The notes under the pieces are model-generated. The model did not search any database. It worked only from the letters and a program-made list of their open reading frames with translations, and had not been told where the DNA came from. Of a stretch of DNA of 64,000 nt, positions 17,840-26,221 are shown in pieces. The DNA is from Candidatus Tokpelaia sp. (lineage in GTDB: Bacteria > Pseudomonadota > Alphaproteobacteria > Rhizobiales > Rhizobiaceae). Positions within the stretch are counted from its first letter, which is position 1. Every line of letters begins with the position of its first letter. A program made the translations under genes and the position numbers. The stretch covers positions 1 to 64,000 of the forward strand of contig NZ_QLZD01000028.1 of assembly GCF_008636115.1 (NCBI RefSeq), given 5' to 3'.

Positions 17840-18952
17840 TTATGTGACCTTATTAGAGATCATCTGCGATTTTCGCCCGGCGGCGCTCACTGCCGCGGCA
17901 GCGTCACCATTGACAAAAGCCATATCGGCAACATTCAAAGGGACACCGCGCAAAACCCGATTAAGCGGAAAAATTTCTGTTTCCTGCCGCGTTTCCGCCA
18001 AATCAATCACCACGCTGTAATAGCGCGAAAAGGCCCGGATAATTTCCTCTACCACGGCTTCCGGCGCCGAAGCCCCGGCCGACAGGCCAATAAGACGCAA
18101 ATTTTTTGCCGAAACATTATTGCCCCGGAATTGCGGCTCAATAATGCCTTCGCCTGCCTCTGCCGTATCTACCCAAACCAGTTCATGCGCCCGCTGCACC
18201 AAAAGCGCGCGCTTTGCGCCCGAATTTTCTGCTACTTCCACCAGGCGGCGAGAATTGGAAGAATTCGGCGCCCCGACAATCAAAAACAAATCCACGCCGT
18301 CAGCTGCCTGTTTTACCGCTTCCTGCCGGTTGGTTGTAGCATAACAAATAGAATCAGCCGCCGGCGCTTCTATCAGCGGAAAACGGCGCCTTAACACGGC
18401 AATAACAGCCTGCGTATCTTCTACTGAAAGCGTGGTCTGGCTGACAAAACCAAGCAGTGCTGCATTTTCAGGGCAATAAATTTCCGCATCGCGCACGGTT
18501 TCAACAAGCGATACCGCCCCTTCCGGCAGCTGCCCCATTGTGCCGATAACTTCCGGGTGGCCGGCATGGCCGATAAGCACAATATGCCGCCCGCGGCGAA
18601 AATGACGAATAGCCTGCTTATGCACTTTGGAAACCAGCGGGCAGGTCGCGTCCAGATAAAACAAATTCCGCCGTTCCGCCTCAGCCGGGACAGATTTCGG
18701 CACGCCATGAGCAGAAAAAACAACCGGCCGATCGCTATGCTCCTTTGGAATTTCGTCAATTTCCTCAATAAAGACAGCGCCGCGCGCCCTCAACCCCTCT
18801 ACCACTGTGCGATTATGGACAATTTCATGCCGCACATAAACCGGCGCTCCATATTTTTTGAGCGCCGCAACAACAATCTGAATAGCCCTCTCCACCCCGG
18901 CACAAAAACCGCGCGGGGCGCATAAACGGATTGTCAAAGACGGCTTTTCCAT
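17840..18952 (-). CDS. ispH: 4-hydroxy-3-methylbut-2-enyl diphosphate reductase (IspH/LytB)
   Basis: Last step of the MEP pathway, giving IPP and DMAPP. The three Cys that hold the 4Fe-4S cluster are at 17 ([12 protein letters not shown]), 104 ([11 protein letters not shown]) and 203 ([10 protein letters not shown]). HEIVHN, HGVPKSV and the C-terminal [13 protein letters not shown] complete the pattern. At 370 residues it has a tail of about 30 extra residues. Other genes of isoprenoid synthesis in this window are dxs, ispE and the polyprenyl synthase, but none is adjacent. thrB, its usual next gene in Rhizobiales, is absent. Confidence 0.97.
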   Translation of the reverse strand: MEKPSLTIRLCAPRGFCAGVERAIQIVVAALKKYGAPVYVRHEIVHNRTVVEGLRARGAVFIEEIDEIPKEHSDRPVVFSAHGVPKSVPAEAERRNLFYLDATCPLVSKVHKQAIRHFRRGRHIVLIGHAGHPEVIGTMGQLPEGAVSLVETVRDAEIYCPENAALLGFVSQTTLSVEDTQAVIAVLRRRFPLIEAPAADSICYATTNRQEAVKQAADGVDLFLIVGAPNSSNSRRLVEVAENSGAKRALLVQRAHELVWVDTAEAGEGIIEPQFRGNNVSAKNLRLIGLSAGASAPEAVVEEIIRAFSRYYSVVIDLAETRQETEIFPLNRVLRGVPLNVADMAFVNGDAAAAVSAAGRKSQMISNKVT

Positions 18953-19036
18953 TATTTTCCTTTATATCTGCCCCCCACCGCCCCTAACTTGTCTTGCAAA
19001 AAGCAAATAGCATTATTAGAGTCTGTTACTGCTCTC

Positions 19037-20038
19037 TCACGCCAATCGGTCATAAAATTCCAGCGCGCGGGTGATGGTCGTTTCTGTCAGCAATATGGCA
19101 AATATCAGCGATAAATAAATAAGCGAAAAGAAAAACAGTTTTCGAGCATAATATATTACGGCAGCAGGCGCTTGCGCCAATAAAAGCCGTCTTGCATATT
19201 CAACAAAAATCAGCCCTAAAACAGCAGCGCAAAGACCGTAAATTTTGCCGCCAAAACCCAGAAAACTCGGCATTACGCCAATAAGCGCCATCAGGACGGA
19301 ATAGACAAAAATCTGCCTTTTGGTAGAGCGTTCTCCGCGCACATTGGGCATCATGGGAATTTGTGCGGTCTTGTAATCATCACTGCTAAACAGCGATAAA
19401 GCCCAGAAATGCGGCGGCGTCCACAGGAAAATAATCAAAAACAGCACAATGGAAGAAAGGCTGATTTCACCGGTAGCGGCAGCCCAGCCAATCATTGGCG
19501 GAAAAGCACCGGCCGCCCCGCCAATGACAATATTTTGCGGGGTAGAGCGTTTCAGCCAGATTGTATATATTACCGCATAAAAGAAAATGGTGAAAGCCAG
19601 CAAAAAAGCCGACAACCCATTAACAAAAAAGCCGAGAGCCGCCACAGACAGCGCTGAGAGCACAAGGCCGTAAAGCAAAGCTTGGCGCGGAGAGACCAGG
19701 CCCTTGGGGATAGGGCGGCCGCGCGTGCGCTTCATCACGGCATCAATATCGGCATCATACCACATATTAAGTGCGCCGGAAGCCCCGGCCCCGACGGCAA
19801 TGCAGATAATCGCCAAAATCGCCTGCGACAGGGTGATATGCCCCGGTGGCGCGGCCATCAAGCCGACCAGGGCAGTAAAGACCACCAGCGACATGACACG
19901 CGGCTTGAGCAGCACCATATAATTGCCGGCTTTGCTGCCGTCAGGCCGCAAAATTGCTGCCGGCTGTGCTTCACCCTGCAAAGGTTCTTTTTTCGCCGTT
20001 TTATCGACCGGCACCGACTCTTTTGTGACAATTGCCAT
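19037..20038 (-). CDS. ctaB: protoheme IX farnesyltransferase (heme O synthase)
   Basis: CtaB/CyoE attaches farnesyl to heme b, making heme O for terminal oxidases. The 333-residue protein is a UbiA-fold membrane enzyme with about nine hydrophobic segments, the first Asp-rich motif in [19 protein letters not shown] and the loop YDADID typical of the family, plus the second conserved loop [12 protein letters not shown] and [12 protein letters not shown]. The N-terminal 37 residues are a hydrophilic lead. It is divergent from the ialB-like gene. In related genomes it sits inside the coxBA-ctaB cluster beside tldD; none of the cox genes is here. Confidence 0.95.
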   Translation of the reverse strand: MAIVTKESVPVDKTAKKEPLQGEAQPAAILRPDGSKAGNYMVLLKPRVMSLVVFTALVGLMAAPPGHITLSQAILAIICIAVGAGASGALNMWYDADIDAVMKRTRGRPIPKGLVSPRQALLYGLVLSALSVAALGFFVNGLSAFLLAFTIFFYAVIYTIWLKRSTPQNIVIGGAAGAFPPMIGWAAATGEISLSSIVLFLIIFLWTPPHFWALSLFSSDDYKTAQIPMMPNVRGERSTKRQIFVYSVLMALIGVMPSFLGFGGKIYGLCAAVLGLIFVEYARRLLLAQAPAAVIYYARKLFFFSLIYLSLIFAILLTETTITRALEFYDRLA

Positions 20039-20450
20039 GGATAATGCGCATTCCCGTTACGACTTGAATCTCCGCCTGCCCTCGGCTCAAGACACACAGC
20101 CGTAAAACCGCAACAGTCGGATCCCCTTTCTCCTTTAAAGCATTTTACCCGTTGAGGGAACCGCCTTCTTGCCTTGCAATACCTGATTTATGTCCTTTTC
20201 CCGCTCTTTATGCGGTGCAAACTTCCCCGCAGCCTGATATTGGCCCCAAGCCGGCAATAAATGCCCGGCCTGAGGCAATAGTTTTTTCTCACTCATATTG
20301 GCAATAAATTTTATTGCGGCCGCAATTCCGGCAATTTTCTGTTATAATGCCGATAATCCGGTGCAAACCAGTGCCTTATTATTGTCTTTTGCTTTTATTT
20401 TGCCCAAACAGCTTTTATATAAAAGCAGGATTATCTGCCTGGAGAAAATT
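20039..20450. other. divergent intergenic region ctaB / ialB-like
   Basis: Over 400 bases with no credible gene. It must hold promoters for ctaB (minus) and the ialB-like gene (plus). CTGTTATAATGCC at 20339-20351 repeats the outer end of the inverted repeat at positions 1-13 and includes TATAAT, a perfect -10 hexamer. Confidence 0.5.
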
Positions 20451-20996
20451 ATGTTTTGTGCAAAACAATGCCGCATGGCGCCGCGCTTGCTGACAGCAGT
20501 GTTGTTTCTCTGCCTTTGCGGCGTCCTTGCAGCCGGCGGCAAAGCGGCAGCGCAGGGAACAGCACGCAATCCGGCACCGGTTCGCTATGGCGACTGGCAG
20601 AAAAACTGCACGACACCGCCCGGCACCCCCAATATGATATGCGAATTGACACAAACAGCGCGCGCTAAAGACCGGCCTGATATATCTTTTCGCATTTCCT
20701 TTATCAAATTGCCGCAAAAAAAAGGGGTATTATTGCGCGTCATTGTCCCCATTCGGGTAGAATTACCCATGGGTGTGGGGGTGAATATTGACGGAGCCAA
20801 GGATATGGGCAATATGCTTTATCGCCGCTGTTTCGGCGATAGCTGCCTGGCTGAGGCGGTGCTGACAGAAAAAGATATGCAAAATTTCTTTGCGGCGCGC
20901 GCAGTCTCTTTTTTTATTTTCCCTACACCGGAAGAGGGCGTAGGCGGCACTGTCAGCCTGAATGGGGTAAAGGCAGGTTATGACTCTCTGCCTTGA
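20451..20996 (+). CDS. invasion-associated locus B (IalB) family protein
   Basis: Starting at the ATG at 20451, after CTGGAGAAAATT, gives 181 residues. A signal peptide (to about residue 34) is followed by the IalB domain: RYGDWQKNC, MICELTQ, LPMGVGVNIDG and the Cys-containing YRRCFGDSCLAEAVL. Bartonella IalB aids entry into red cells, but the family is widespread in harmless alphaproteobacteria and its general role is unknown. A longer reading from 20298 would bury the signal peptide and is rejected. tldD follows 72 bases later on the same strand. Confidence 0.88.
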   Translation: MFCAKQCRMAPRLLTAVLFLCLCGVLAAGGKAAAQGTARNPAPVRYGDWQKNCTTPPGTPNMICELTQTARAKDRPDISFRISFIKLPQKKGVLLRVIVPIRVELPMGVGVNIDGAKDMGNMLYRRCFGDSCLAEAVLTEKDMQNFFAARAVSFFIFPTPEEGVGGTVSLNGVKAGYDSLP

Positions 20997-21068
20997 AGCG
21001 CACGGCGTCCATAATGCGCGCCGGCTGCTTTTTGCCGAAAATGGCCGCAGCCGGAGTAAAAGAGGATT

Positions 21069-22487
21069 ATGATGAAAAATCTGCTGCAATCTTTTGATAT
21101 TCCGGAAGAAAAAGTGCACAGGCAGGTCGAGCAGGCGCTCAGCGCAGCCGATGATGGCGAGCTTTATCTGGAATATCGGGAAAATGAGGCGCTGGTTTTT
21201 GATAATGGACAATTAAAAACAGGAATTTTCAACCGCAATCAGGGCTTTGGCCTGCGCGCTATTGCCGGTGAAGCTACAGCCTATGCCTATGCCGATAATT
21301 TAAGCCAGGCGGCTTTGGCGCGCGCCGCTGCCGCTGTTTCGACAGTAGCACACGGCTATAAAGGGCACTCAGCCGCGCCGCCGCAAGGCACAAATCAGCA
21401 TATTTATGGTGATGAAAACCCGCTGGATAAGCCTGATTTCGCCGCCAAAGCAGCGCTGTTGCAAAAAATTGACGCCTATTTGCGCAATAAAGACGAAAAA
21501 ATCCGACAAGTGAGCCTGTCGCTGAATGCTTCGCTCCAGCATGTGGAAATTATCCGCGCTGACGGCGCGCAAATGCGCGATACAAGGCCCATGGTGCATC
21601 TTGGCATTAGTGTGGTGGCCGGAAACGACAAGCGGCTGGAACAGGGCTTTTACGGTTGTGGCGGGCGCAAAGATTTTGCTGATTTTTTGACTGAGGAAAA
21701 CTGGCAGCAAAGTGCCGATGAAGCTCTGCGCCAGGCGCTGGTGAATTTGCAGGCAGAGGCAGCGCCGGCCGGGCGGTTTGATATTGTGCTCGCCAATGGC
21801 TGGCCGGGTGTGATGCTGCATGAGGCTGTCGGCCATGGGTTGGAGGGAGATTTCAACCGCAAAAAAACCTCGGCCTTTACCGGCCTGATGGGTGCTCAGG
21901 TAGCAGCCAAAGGGGTCACTGTGGTTGATGACGGCACAATCGCTGAGAGGCGCGGCTCCCTGACCATTGATGATGAGGGCACGCCAGGTGCCCGCACTGT
22001 GCTGATAGAAGACGGAAAACTGGTGGGGTTGATGCAGGATCGGCTGAATGCGCGGCTGATGAACATGCAGCCGACCGGCAATGGCCGGCGGGAATCTTAT
22101 CAGGCTGCTCCCATGCCGCGCATGACCAATACGATGATGCTAAGCGGCGATAAAGAGCCGGAAGAAATTATCGCCTCGGTTAAATGCGGCATTTATTGCG
22201 TTTCCTTTGGCGGCGGCCAGGTCGATATTACTTCCGGCAAATTTGTCTTTGAATGCACGGAAGCCTATCGCATTGAAAACGGCAAAGTGAAGGCGCCGGT
22301 AAAAGGCGCCACCCTGATCGGCAACGGGCCGGAGGCGATGAAGCGTATCACCATGATCGGCAATGATTCCCGGCTGGATAATGGCATTGGCACATGCGGC
22401 AAAGCCGGGCAGAGCGTGCCTGTCGGCGTGGGGCAGCCGCATTTGCGCCTCAATGATATGATTATCGGCGGCACTAAAGCGGGGTGA
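21069..22487 (+). CDS. tldD: TldD metalloprotease
   Basis: TldD pairs with TldE (PmbA) as a zinc protease that trims peptides such as microcin precursors and CcdA. The 472-residue protein has the catalytic HEAVGHGLEGD motif (HExxxH) and the family C-terminus (IGTCGKAGQSVPVGVGQPHLR and IIGGTKAG; quoted in parts). The N-terminal half carries LEYRENEALVFDNGQLK, the substrate-side beta sheet. Two start Mets in a row (21069, 21072) after AAAGAGGATT. The partner tldE is not in the window. Downstream, an unrelated AT-rich pair of genes replaces the cox cluster common in relatives. Confidence 0.95.
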   Translation: MMKNLLQSFDIPEEKVHRQVEQALSAADDGELYLEYRENEALVFDNGQLKTGIFNRNQGFGLRAIAGEATAYAYADNLSQAALARAAAAVSTVAHGYKGHSAAPPQGTNQHIYGDENPLDKPDFAAKAALLQKIDAYLRNKDEKIRQVSLSLNASLQHVEIIRADGAQMRDTRPMVHLGISVVAGNDKRLEQGFYGCGGRKDFADFLTEENWQQSADEALRQALVNLQAEAAPAGRFDIVLANGWPGVMLHEAVGHGLEGDFNRKKTSAFTGLMGAQVAAKGVTVVDDGTIAERRGSLTIDDEGTPGARTVLIEDGKLVGLMQDRLNARLMNMQPTGNGRRESYQAAPMPRMTNTMMLSGDKEPEEIIASVKCGIYCVSFGGGQVDITSGKFVFECTEAYRIENGKVKAPVKGATLIGNGPEAMKRITMIGNDSRLDNGIGTCGKAGQSVPVGVGQPHLRLNDMIIGGTKAG

Positions 22488-22590
22488 AGCGGAGCATTGG
22501 CTACCAAGCTGCCATATTCAAGACTTCTGCAATTTTGCTAATAAACAGAAATACAAGAAACTATAAAAGTCGGTCAAAGAGAGAGTTAAA

Positions 22591-23334
22591 GTGGAGTGGT
22601 ATAAAAATTTTGGCCGAAATGAGAAATCTGTTCTTGCCGCAAGTTTGCTTGTTATTTTAGTTATTGTAAGTGGCTGGTTATGTGTCTGGCCGCAGCCCGC
22701 TTGCCCGGTAGCTCAACCGGCCTGTCATGATGCCGTAGACAGGCTCGGCTTTATCGGTGCGCTTATTAGCGCGGCTGCAACCTGCCTTATGGTCTGGTTT
22801 ATCTGGTGGCGTGACAGCCGCAAGGAACGTGCCCAAAGGCGCGGCACGCTTTATGCTTTTTACGGTCATATCTGCTCTGTTCAGGCCAATTTAATGGAAC
22901 AATCGGCTATAGCAATCGGAGCAATGAGACGCTATAGAGGCGGCGTTCCTTCCTCGATTATTTATATACCGAGCTACAGAATGCCAAGCTTGGAACATAA
23001 TCTGTTGCTCTATGCCCATATGTCTGATTCACCAATTTTTAGCCGGTTGATTATAGAGTTAGAAAGTATTCTGGAATTTGTAAAATTGCAAAATAATGGT
23101 AAAAATAGTATACAGAACACGGGTTTTGATTTTTTTTGTAGGGAACGAGCTATTGCATTATGTGAATTGTTAAAACAGGAATGCCAGTCTTCTTCATCAC
23201 AAATAGCAAATAGAATGGCGGATCCAAAAGATAAAATCGAAAAGCTCTACAAGCTATTAGAGCAAGGTCAGGAGGAAGAGGTCTTACCAAAAGAAGAGAT
23301 TCTGCAAAATTATAAGGCAGAATTTTTGCCATAA
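22591..23334 (+). CDS. hypothetical two-TM protein
   Basis: I do not recognise this 247-residue protein. It begins with GTG after AGAGAGAGTTAAA. Two membrane segments lie at about residues 14-33 and 50-70, followed by a basic WWRDSRKERAQRR, so the bulk is cytosolic. The rest is helical with QANLMEQSAIAIG and a Lys/Glu-rich end. Base composition is more AT-rich than the flanking housekeeping genes. It is followed 20 bases later by a second unknown gene on the same strand, forming a two-gene cassette. Possible roles include a toxin/immunity or defence pair, but nothing in the sequence identifies one. Confidence 0.65.
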   Translation: MEWYKNFGRNEKSVLAASLLVILVIVSGWLCVWPQPACPVAQPACHDAVDRLGFIGALISAAATCLMVWFIWWRDSRKERAQRRGTLYAFYGHICSVQANLMEQSAIAIGAMRRYRGGVPSSIIYIPSYRMPSLEHNLLLYAHMSDSPIFSRLIIELESILEFVKLQNNGKNSIQNTGFDFFCRERAIALCELLKQECQSSSSQIANRMADPKDKIEKLYKLLEQGQEEEVLPKEEILQNYKAEFLP

Positions 23335-23354
23335 TTGGATCAGGGAGAAATATA

Positions 23355-23750
23355 GTGATAATAAGTTACATTTATAATTTTGAGCTTATCCTGTTTTCCA
23401 ATTCCTCGGAGGGATTTGCACGAATCTTTATCGGTGCAGATAATATGAGTTCTATTCAAAATTTGACAGAAGCTATTTACCGGCGAGCACAGAAGGGCGG
23501 GTTCCAAAAATATTTTTCTGTCCATAAAGTGGAAATAGGTTACCGGCAATCTCCCCAAAAGCCTTCTTATGTCTGGAATGCGGAATTTCTGCTGGCTGAA
23601 ATGCAAAAAGGGGCAGACATTATCCTTTATTTGCAAAAGCGGCAGGGAGCAGAATGGTTGAAGCCGGAAACTGAAAAGACGCAAGAAAAACGAGAAGTAA
23701 ACAGGCAAGGCTCTTATAGCATGACATATAATCTCTCTTATGTCCGCTAA
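23355..23750 (+). CDS. hypothetical protein, second gene of AT-rich pair
   Basis: Unrecognised 131-residue protein starting with GTG at 23355 after CAGGGAGAAATATA, a good ribosome binding site. Near the start is a beta-rich stretch (FARIFIGADN), then LTEAIYRRAQKGGFQKYFSV and YVWNAEFLLAEMQKGADIIL, with a charged C-terminus. No membrane segment or catalytic motif is clear. It ends convergent with the RNA methyltransferase gene. Short spacing to the preceding gene suggests one transcript. Confidence 0.55.
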   Translation: MIISYIYNFELILFSNSSEGFARIFIGADNMSSIQNLTEAIYRRAQKGGFQKYFSVHKVEIGYRQSPQKPSYVWNAEFLLAEMQKGADIILYLQKRQGAEWLKPETEKTQEKREVNRQGSYSMTYNLSYVR

Positions 23751-23782
23751 TCTCTTGCCATAAGGAGGTGTTTACTAGCTTT

Positions 23783-25333
23783 TTAAAGCTGCCAGGTCTT
23801 TTTGGCCGGGCGTTTGGTGAGAATGGCCACCGCCTCACTATGCGGTGACCATAAAAACTGATCAATCGGCGTTATAGATTGCAAATGATAGCCGCCGGCC
23901 AATAAAATCACCATATCGCGCGCCAGGGTCACCGAATTGCAGGAAACAGCGACTACCGTTTTCACCGCTGATTTGGCAATTTCCCGCGCTTGCGCCTCTG
24001 CCCCGGCGCGCGGCGGATCAAAAACCAGCCCGTCATAGGCGGCCAGTTCGCGCGCGGTCAGCGGCTGACGGAATAAATCGCGCTGCTCACAGCTTATGCG
24101 CTTTAAAGCCGGCAGAGGCTTGCTGCTCGCTGCTGCCCAGACTGCCGGCACATTGTCGCCGGCTGCGCTGTTTTCCGCCACACTGCCTGCTGCCAGGCGG
24201 CCGGCCGCAATACGGTCTGCTGCTTTTCTCTCTTTTGCCTCACAGCCTTTTGCCTCAACATTGCCTGCTGCGATTTCCCTGCCTTTTTGCGCTGCGGCCG
24301 CAGCCGGCAAGGCGGCACTTTCCTGCGCCGCGGCAGCCGATGACGAAGCCGCCCCATGCGCGGCCGCCTGAACAGAAGCCGCCCGGGCAGCCGCCTGCGC
24401 CAAAGCGGCCAAGGCGGCTTTATTCTGTTCCACCGCATGAATATTGCTATTTTCCGCCAGCCGAAAGGTGAAACTGCCGCAACCGGCAAATAAATCCGCC
24501 ACATTTTTGCAACGGCGCAGAGCGTGAGCAGCCAAAGCGCCCATATGCTCTTCTGCTCCGCGCACGGCCTGCAAAAAACCGCCGGGCGGCAAATCCACCG
24601 GCACAGTGCCGAAAAGCACAAACGGCCGGGTCAGATCGACAATAATTTCGGCGTCACTGCTCAGCCGCACAATATTGGCCGCTCTAGCCGTTTTTATTAC
24701 ATAATCAGCGCTGCGCAATTTTTCTTCTTCTTTTAGCGGCGGGGTCAGACCTTGCAGCGCTATATCCAGGCCGTTTTCCGCCGCTGTCAGCACAATATGG
24801 CAGCCTTCCCGCCGTGCCCGCAGCAGCGCCAATAGGTGGCGGAGAAAGGGCAGCGCCGCCACCAAAACAGGTTCAGCCACCGGGCACTGCTCCACGGCAA
24901 TAATTTCATGGCTGTGCAGGCGGTTAAAGCCCAGTTGCAGCGCTCCCCCGCGCCAGCCCGTGCTTAAAACCAGCCGCCGCCGGCTCGCCGCGCCCACGCT
25001 GACAAGCGGCACCATGCGGCCGCTTATTTCTGCCTCGGTCAGGCCGGCCTGCGCCAAAACCTGCTTAAGCCGGCCGCGTTTCCATGACTGATAAGGCCTC
25101 TCCTGCCAATGTTGCAAAACACAGCCGCCGCAGGCGCCAAAATGGCGGCAGAGCGGCGCCTGCCGCTCAGGTGAGGCGCGCAGCACTTGTTGCAATATTG
25201 CCGCCTTGCCCGCGCCCGCCGCTATTTCCGCTTTCTCGCCCGGCAGAGTAAAGGGCACATAAACCGGGCGGCCGCCCAATATGGCAATGCCCTCGCCTTC
25301 TGCGCCCATATGGGTAATCTCCACCTCAGCCAT
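23783..25333 (-). CDS. RlmD/TrmA-family RNA (uracil-C5) methyltransferase
   Basis: SAM-dependent methyltransferase that modifies a uridine in rRNA or tRNA. It has a TRAM-like start (ITHMGAEGEGIAIL), Fe-S cysteines in CRHFGACGGCVLQHW, the AdoMet site DLFAGCGSFTFRL, and the nucleophile Cys in AVSCNSVTLARD with FDPPRAGA before it. The ATG at 25333 overlaps the tlyA stop (ATGGCTGA), indicating coupling; 516 residues. Odd: after AVEQNKAALAALAQAAARA the Rossmann fold is interrupted by about 90 residues of Ala/Ser/Glu/Lys low complexity before ISCEQRDLF resumes. Motifs on both sides are intact, so it may still work. RlmD versus TrmA cannot be decided. Confidence 0.88.
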   Translation of the reverse strand: MAEVEITHMGAEGEGIAILGGRPVYVPFTLPGEKAEIAAGAGKAAILQQVLRASPERQAPLCRHFGACGGCVLQHWQERPYQSWKRGRLKQVLAQAGLTEAEISGRMVPLVSVGAASRRRLVLSTGWRGGALQLGFNRLHSHEIIAVEQCPVAEPVLVAALPFLRHLLALLRARREGCHIVLTAAENGLDIALQGLTPPLKEEEKLRSADYVIKTARAANIVRLSSDAEIIVDLTRPFVLFGTVPVDLPPGGFLQAVRGAEEHMGALAAHALRRCKNVADLFAGCGSFTFRLAENSNIHAVEQNKAALAALAQAAARAASVQAAAHGAASSSAAAAQESAALPAAAAAQKGREIAAGNVEAKGCEAKERKAADRIAAGRLAAGSVAENSAAGDNVPAVWAAASSKPLPALKRISCEQRDLFRQPLTARELAAYDGLVFDPPRAGAEAQAREIAKSAVKTVVAVSCNSVTLARDMVILLAGGYHLQSITPIDQFLWSPHSEAVAILTKRPAKKTWQL

Positions 25334-26180
25334 TACCGGCGTCCTTATTATTTGTCTTCCGCCGGCCGGCCGGGCCAGGCTCCGGCTCAGCCAGGTGAAG
25401 CTCCGGCTCAGCCGCGCTCTGCTTTTTACCATAAAGCAAAAATTCCTGTGCCCCTTCTCCGCCGCTAATCGGGCTTACGCACAGGCCGCAAGCACGCCAT
25501 TGCGGCAGGCTGTCCAACCAGTGATAAAGCTCTTGCGCTATCACCTTTGCCTGCGCTCTATCCAGTAATTGCCCACCTTTGCCAATATTTTCACGCCCGG
25601 CCTCAAATTGCGGCTTGACCAGCAAAACCGCCTTTGCCCCGGCGGCGGCCAGTTGCAGCACTGGCGGCAAAGCTAATTTCAGCGAAATAAAACTGACATC
25701 AGAAACAATAAAATCGGGCCGGTGCAAACCGTCTTTACCGGTAAAATGCGCCGCGGTCACCGCGCGGGCATTCAGCCCTTCATAAAGTGTCAGCCGCTTA
25801 TCTGTGCGCAGATTTGCCGCCATTTGCCCATGACCGACATCAATGGCGGTTACATGGCGCGCCCCGCGCTCCAGCAAAACCTGGCTAAAACCGCCGGTAG
25901 AGGCACCAATATCCGCCGCTCTTGCCCCGCGCGGCGACAGGCCGAAACGCTCCAGCGCCGCCAGCAATTTTAGCGCCGCGCGCGAAATATAGGCGCGCGC
26001 CGGATCGGCTACCTCCAGCGCCGCGCCGGTCGCCACCAACAGCCCCGGCCTGGCCACTATCTCTCCCGCCAGCCGCACTGTGCCGCGCAAAACAGCATCA
26101 CGCGCCCGGGCGCGCGAACCAAAAAAACCGCGCGCCACCAGCACATTATCCAGCCGCATTTTGCTCATATCTGCGCCCAT
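25326..26180 (-). CDS. tlyA: TlyA family rRNA (cytidine-2'-O)-methyltransferase
   Basis: The 284-residue protein starts with an S4 RNA-binding domain (MRLDNVLVARGFFGSRARA) followed by an FtsJ-like fold: RAYISRAALKL, DIGASTGGFSQVLLERGA, VSDVSFISLKLALP and VKPQFEAGRE. TlyA methylates 2'-O of cytidines in 16S/23S rRNA; in some species it is also called a hemolysin. The true start may be MSKMRLDN (26168) or MRLDN. A run of AEPEL/AEPEPGPAG near the C-terminus comes from an 18-base direct repeat at about 25378-25412. It lies in the conserved order dxs-tlyA-methyltransferase and is translationally coupled to the next gene. Confidence 0.93.
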   Translation of the reverse strand: MGADMSKMRLDNVLVARGFFGSRARARDAVLRGTVRLAGEIVARPGLLVATGAALEVADPARAYISRAALKLLAALERFGLSPRGARAADIGASTGGFSQVLLERGARHVTAIDVGHGQMAANLRTDKRLTLYEGLNARAVTAAHFTGKDGLHRPDFIVSDVSFISLKLALPPVLQLAAAGAKAVLLVKPQFEAGRENIGKGGQLLDRAQAKVIAQELYHWLDSLPQWRACGLCVSPISGGEGAQEFLLYGKKQSAAEPELHLAEPEPGPAGRRKTNNKDAGNG

Positions 26181-26221
26181 AATTGCCCGCCGCTATTTTG
26201 CTTCATTTGTGATACGGCCTG

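Noticed and set aside
24096-24371. Ala-rich 91-residue frame on plus
   Set aside because: It is the shadow of the low-complexity insert in the RNA methyltransferase.
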